Assembly (NCBI GenBank): GCA_026119935.1
Contig: JALRMH010000038.1
Location: 62,001 to 126,000, forward strand
Source of the DNA: Endothia cerciana
Lineage: Eukaryota > Ascomycota > Sordariomycetes > Diaporthales > Cryphonectriaceae
DNA length: 64,000 bases
Reading direction: 5' to 3'
The translations under genes were made by a program, and so were the position numbers. The number at the start of each line of letters is the position of its first letter. The first letter of the stretch is position 1. Under the pieces are notes generated by a model that did no database searches, was not told where the DNA came from, and saw only the letters and a list, made by a program, of their open reading frames with translations. Shown in pieces: positions 59,601 to 64,000 of this stretch.

Positions 59601-60135
59601 AAGTGTCCGGCAAGGGCAACCGACTTCAGTCATTCAGCCACCTACCACCACCATCTCGGAACCTTTGGCTGCCCGCAATTCTCCGAACTTTCACAGGTCT
59701 TTCTCGGTCAACAGCCGTCACAACTCGATGACTTCAGTTCATACCGGATTTGTGCATGAATCACGAGGCTTGCAGTCGTCTACCCAGAATGCCGACGGTC
59801 CGGTCTTGAAGCACCAATCGAGCCTCGACGGGTTCGGCAGGAACCAGCTGCAGGGAGTCTATGTGCCTCAACCAGCTCACCGGGGACCAGCACTTATGTC
59901 CGAGTCGTCGTCTCACTATTGGAATCCCGAGAATAGCTCTCGTATAAGAGACAGTCGTGTCCATTCGACTCATCTGGAATGGACACCTCCATATGTGCCT
60001 CGCGGACACCACCGCCGACATCTGTCAGCCGGCAGCCGGCCCTACTATCACCAATTAGGTGGCAATCACGCACCTTACCGCATCTTGCACAGTTACAACT
60101 CGCCCGCATATCGCAATGCCCCGATTTGGGGTTGA
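56628..60135 (+). CDS. Large Ser/Pro-rich protein with N-myristoylation-like start
   Basis: Two exons, 56628-57079 and 57135-60135, separated by a 55-nt intron (donor GTAGGT, acceptor GATAG); 1150 residues. The N-terminus MGNAPSKVSQ fits the N-myristoylation consensus (Gly2, Ser6), suggesting membrane attachment. The rest is low in complexity and rich in Ser, Pro, Thr and Arg, with many RRxSL/RxxS phosphorylation-like sites (QRRLSLFRSKSSQ). An acidic patch (DDDLFEDDDPLEISGIEILH) and a region around 575-680 (VEDKLREHTGLYPMPARRLA; DIEGTLKQTFSSMQSNFRSA) look more ordered. It ends RILHSYNSPAYRNAPIWG. I do not recognise a named domain. The uninterrupted 3-kb exon and codon use make the gene call firm. 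A cortical scaffold or regulator is conceivable, but that is a guess. Confidence 0.85.
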
Positions 60136-61552
60136 TATTGTCGGTGCCGTCTATGGGTCGTCCCATATCCAGCTCGATTTCTTTACCCGGGGAGGAGGAT
60201 TGTTTGCACAAGTTTGCATTGGGGCCCGTGTTGTACTAGTTAACAACAGCGATGCCCAGGTGAAAACTGGCAACGTCCCCGTTATCATGCGAAACAGACT
60301 GCCTGCTTCGATTTGAGCTCAGCAGCAGATCCGCTTTCAACTACAATCATTCCGAATTTTTCCTTATTTTGTTTTGTCTCATCTATCAAAGGGCGGCATA
60401 CATTTCAACGGCTCTGATTTTTTATTTGGGCCGAAGGCGTACGGGGCATTAGCATAATAGCATCAGGCGGCACATGGCAACGGCTGCAATGGTGTTTACG
60501 ATCCTTTTCACGGTCGACATTTTTTCATTTTGTGGCAAGGGAACATCACAGCTGGGTCATTAGTTTTCATTGGGGGCAACTTTGTGGGGGCCATACTGGC
60601 CCTCATCCAAGGGCCTCATCCGTCATTTGCTTGCGCCTTTTGTCCTGGGAAGTTGGCTGAACATCGGAGACGCAGGCATTTATACCCGGCAACTCAAACG
60701 GTCACGGCCGTATATTGTTGCTTTCTAGTCTTGGTTCGTGGGCGGAGGTCACTGGGTGGCTAACGGTTTGGTCCTTATGTCAAAGCGATGGAGAAGGGAT
60801 CCTACTCAGGACGGGCGGGCGTGAGGGTGAATCGATGGTCAGGGGCTTTGGGACGGGCGGTGAGACGCCTGATTGGGGGTGGGGGGGAGGGGGGGAGGCG
60901 CCTTAGTGACGGGCATAGCCAGCACTGGCTCGAGTAGCTCGATAGCACAAATGTGACGTGATACAAGTAGTTGCAGACACTATCGTGAAGAAATCCCTGG
61001 GGAGCTTGGTGTAGGTGTGACTTGATCAAATGCTGCGTGTCCTGGCCACCGAGCTGTTTCAGGATGAATGAGCAGGGCACCGCTGGTCACTCAGTCGCGC
61101 TCTTGGACTAGATCTTGATGGTCTGTAGGCCGGCTATTTATTGCCGGGAATTGGGTGCCGTAAAGACCTACAGGTCGTGAAGAATACTTCAGAGTAATGG
61201 GCACGATAGTGTCTATTGTGGTAAGAGGGTGGTAGTGTCTGTCATCATTTACTCTGAGCTTTGGGAAGGTCTTCAGATTCTGCACCCAGGGATTTCCCTT
61301 TTCCTGTTTATTTTGATCTTTATATTTTTATTTTGAACCCCATGGGATCTAAGGCTAGTCCATGTTTCATGAACACGTATGGGGCTGTAGAATGACTGTC
61401 GCAACCTCCTACTCTAGGCTTCTGCCTGTCCTCTCATCCACCGCTGGCTCTGCGGTCGCCGTTGGCGCTCAGATGGTGCGTCGATGCCCCCGAAATCATC
61501 TCAAGTCATGCATCTCGTTATCAATCTCTCCATTTAAGCCTCATGACAATCC
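60136..61552. other. Intergenic, nothing recognised
   Basis: 3' flank of the Ser/Pro-rich gene, with T-rich stretches near 60355-60440. A G-rich stretch lies at 60876-60898 (GGGGGTGGGGGGGAGGGGGGG-like, with interruptions). No coding signal. Confidence 0.4.
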
Positions 61553-62640
61553 TCACTGCTTCGGAGGTGGCCCTTTCCACTCTGTATTATCAATTAGGCC
61601 CTTCCGTGCCATTGTGGAGGTCATAGGTACTGCTTTCAAAGGTGGAAAGCCCCAGTGAATGGCGATCTTGAGCTTGTTCCATGGGAGAACGGAACCACTC
61701 CGCCCAAATGCCTCGATGTACGAGACAATATAACTGTCGAGTTTGTCGACTTTGTCATAGTTGCGTCTTTTAATCTCGCTGACATTGCTGCAGAGCATAT
61801 CCCACAAAGTCGTCTCTGCTCCGTGCTTCTGGAGCAAGTGGTCGTCGTCGCACTTGTGCAGAACTTGTTTGAGACATGGTAAGAAACATTCCCACAATTG
61901 GTGATCAAGCTAATAATTGAAAGAATGGGAAGAGAAGAAAATGTAACCACGTCCTCAGCTCGGACGTAGCAGTACCAACCGACGGAATGATTGGGATTGG
62001 ATCCGCCCCGAGAAAATCTAGTAGCGAATACGTTAAACGTAATATATGTAGAGTATCTCCGAGGCGTCCCGGAATTCCATCAAGGGCGAACTGTATTCCT
62101 GGTATTTTGGCATCTGCTGGCGGAAGAGTGACTCCAGTAATGATGTGGTCACCTGTGAACGTACACCTGCTTCAGTCGTTCCTCATATCGTCGCGGATAT
62201 ACCTCTTGCCAGTGATGGCGGGCTTGTGACGAGCAGGCGCGAGCGATAGTTGAATAAAATGGCTTGTATTGTGCTGCTTCTACTGTATAAAGGAGAAAAG
62301 GAAGGAAGGCGCTCGATATATATAAACCGAGCGCTGTAGAAGTGGGTATCTGGTGCCCAACCAGAAGCCCCTGCTCTCGACAGGGCTGCTTGGCCAGATT
62401 CTCGAAGTAATCAGGCTGTGCCTCCAACTTGCCCAGCAAGTAGTCCCAAAGCCCAGCCTCAAAAGTGCAGGATTGGAACACCCCCTACAAAATTTTGTGT
62501 CGTTGGACTACCAAACTTAGATAGCTCGATAGTTGCTGCGAGGTAGCTTCTCATAGCTGCGGTCGCCAGCCAGTCCTTAACGGTACGATGTATAAATTGC
62601 ACACTTCCAGCTTGATAACAAACAACTTGGCAGGACGAAC
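61553..62640 (-). pseudogene. Degenerate C-terminal part of a NACHT/ankyrin-type (NLR-like) protein
   Basis: Minus strand. From about 62600 one frame reads QFIHRTVKDWLATAAMRSYL, which matches the F-x-HRTVKDFL motif C-terminal to the NACHT domain in many fungal NLR-like proteins (from memory). The frame then slips at a G5 run (62481-62485). The next frame (62484 to ~62152) gives FEAGLWDYLLGKLEAQPDYF and HHWQEVYPRRYEERLKQVYV, and a 1-nt break near 62151 leads to DTLHILRLTYSLLDFLGADP. A 70-nt intron (61979-61910) joins this to LDHQLWECFLPCLKQVLHKC and a 120-residue tail. The LLxxxGADP...LWECFL pattern is the ankyrin-like end of such proteins. The NACHT P-loop region itself is not recognisable in the AT-richer DNA up to the window edge. 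At least two frame breaks argue for decay; a gene cut off by the window cannot be excluded. Confidence 0.6.
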
Positions 62641-64000
62641 AAATTGGGATGTGCCAAGTTTTTTATAACAAAAGTACCAAGGTGATCACCCTACATACCT
62701 ATGTACTTGAGCAGATATTAGTCCCAAATCAAAGGTGTCATCACTGAGCCAGTTAAGTACAACATATATTTAGAGAGCCTGCAGCCGAAGCGCAACACCT
62801 TAGTCTATCAAAGTGTCTACTCTGGTACGTAGGTATTCGTGTAAGAAACAGACTTAGTACTCAAATTCTAGCGATCTTCTCGTGGCTATTGTGTACGGAA
62901 GCAAAATAATGCTTACTTCCTGCCAAATGAAACAAGCAAGACCCTATACTTACATCAGGTCAAAGAAAGGACCAACAGGGTAGAGGCCTGGATTCGGGAT
63001 TCAACGCTTAAAGATAGGTTTGATACAACTTTATCATTTCAGGATGCTGCGCCACTGAAATGCATACTGAGTGTTTTCCCTGCCTCTGATAAGATTTTTG
63101 TAATTCTGCTAAGCACCGAGTATACAGCAATAATTAAACCTTGCGGCTAAGAGCCAGTTAATCGCATACTTTCCCCTTGTGCAATAACATCTCGAAAGCT
63201 TCCAGGAAGTCCCCTTCAGCCAATGAAACGGAGAAACTACAGCAGAGTTAGAAGGTGCTCCCTGACTACTGGAGTTAATAATCATTGCTACACTGTATTG
63301 AGGTTGTATTTACCTGCTACATGAGGGCGAGATGATAACTGCTTGCCGGCCCGGCCAGAGCATACATAAGTCCACATGCTCACCCGACAGGCCAAATGCT
63401 GACAGGACCTCAGCATGTAAGCATCTACATTATCTTAGCGAGTAGTTAAATTTATCACGTCTATGTGACGGAGCGGCCGCCGAACGCCTGAAATGGCTCA
63501 TTATTGCGAAAAACAGCACGTAATCTGAGAGTGGTCTGGGTACTGTATCTCGAAGAGGACATCACATCAGAGACCTGTTTACAGGAGCGAATACTGTCTA
63601 ACGTCTATATGCGATATTCTGTTGCCAAGCCCACGTAAGAAAAGGGCTGACAGTGGCCTTTTCAATGGTCTCTTTGAGTAATATAATCAGTGTTGAATAT
63701 AATGTCCTCACAGCAGGCAATATCGCACATCACTGCATCGTCGAGTCAGTCTGTATCTTTTCTCTAGATGCATTTTCAAAAGACCGCCAGCAGGACATAC
63801 CCCAAGTCAACTCTTTTAGATCGAACACTGCAATGTCTGGAGGAGCTAACATCAAGAAGCGAGGCTTGATGTTGCTAGCTTCATCACAACGAAACTGTTC
63901 TGTGAGCTACTCGGCTACTTCTGGCTACATTGGACAACTGCATTGGTCAATGATGACGCGTTGTAGACCCGCCTGTAACTAGGTCAGACTTGAGATAATC
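62641..64000. other. AT-richer right edge, no intact gene
   Basis: Stops are frequent in all frames and A/T content is visibly higher than in the gene-rich parts. It may hold the mutated 5' part of the NACHT-type gene. The 109-codon frame at 63653-63982 (plus) has no motif. Confidence 0.4.

Noticed and set aside
1..64000. CRISPR arrays, bacterial operons, ribosome binding sites
   Set aside because: Spliced genes and eukaryotic protein families show a fungal nuclear genome; no spaced direct-repeat array seen.

Overview
The window looks like nuclear DNA of a filamentous ascomycete (Pezizomycotina, most likely a Sordariomycete). Genes carry short introns (about 43-190 nt) with GTRNGY-like donors and CAG/TAG acceptors. 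The recognisable proteins are typical of moulds: the meiotic kleisin Rec8, the Rab escort protein Mrs6, exosome subunit Rrp43, a PI-specific phospholipase C, a glutamic (G1/eqolisin) peptidase, small secreted proteins and NACHT/ankyrin-type remnants. Species assignment from sequence alone is not possible. Exon joins were worked out by hand from reading frame, phase and splice signals.

Left part (0-11.7 kb) is sparse. It holds two small secreted-protein genes (1990-2740 and 5518-5872, each with one intron) and a decayed multi-exon gene (9423-6779, minus) of a widespread uncharacterised fungal family. That gene has a 1-nt frameshift and two in-frame TAG codons where CAG would restore the reading.

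11.7-21 kb is a compact housekeeping block: rec8 (+), MRS6 (-), a membrane-anchored alpha/beta hydrolase (+), RRP43 (-) and a conserved-looking small hydrophilic protein (+). 21-30.8 kb is about 10 kb without a gene I can support, rich in microsatellites and homopolymers. A PI-PLC gene (34048-30848, minus) follows, with an unusually long 681-nt intron before its last exon.

36.3-47.7 kb is accessory in character: a protein kinase-von Willebrand A fusion gene (40144-36288, minus) with several frame lesions including a 14-bp tandem duplication, a CorA-like membrane protein (minus), unassigned exons upstream of it, a small cupin (+) and a multi-pass membrane protein (+). Next come a secreted eqolisin peptidase (51599-50372, minus), another gene-poor stretch (51.6-56.6 kb), and a 1150-residue Ser/Pro-rich protein with an N-myristoylation-like start (56628-60135, +). 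At the right edge, an AT-richer stretch contains the degenerate C-terminal part of a NACHT/ankyrin-type protein (minus).

The main pattern is a contrast. Housekeeping genes are all intact, whereas three genes resembling fungal allorecognition/NLR-like or lineage-specific families are broken in several places. Long G/C homopolymer runs (9-15 nt), far above chance, sit only in non-coding DNA.
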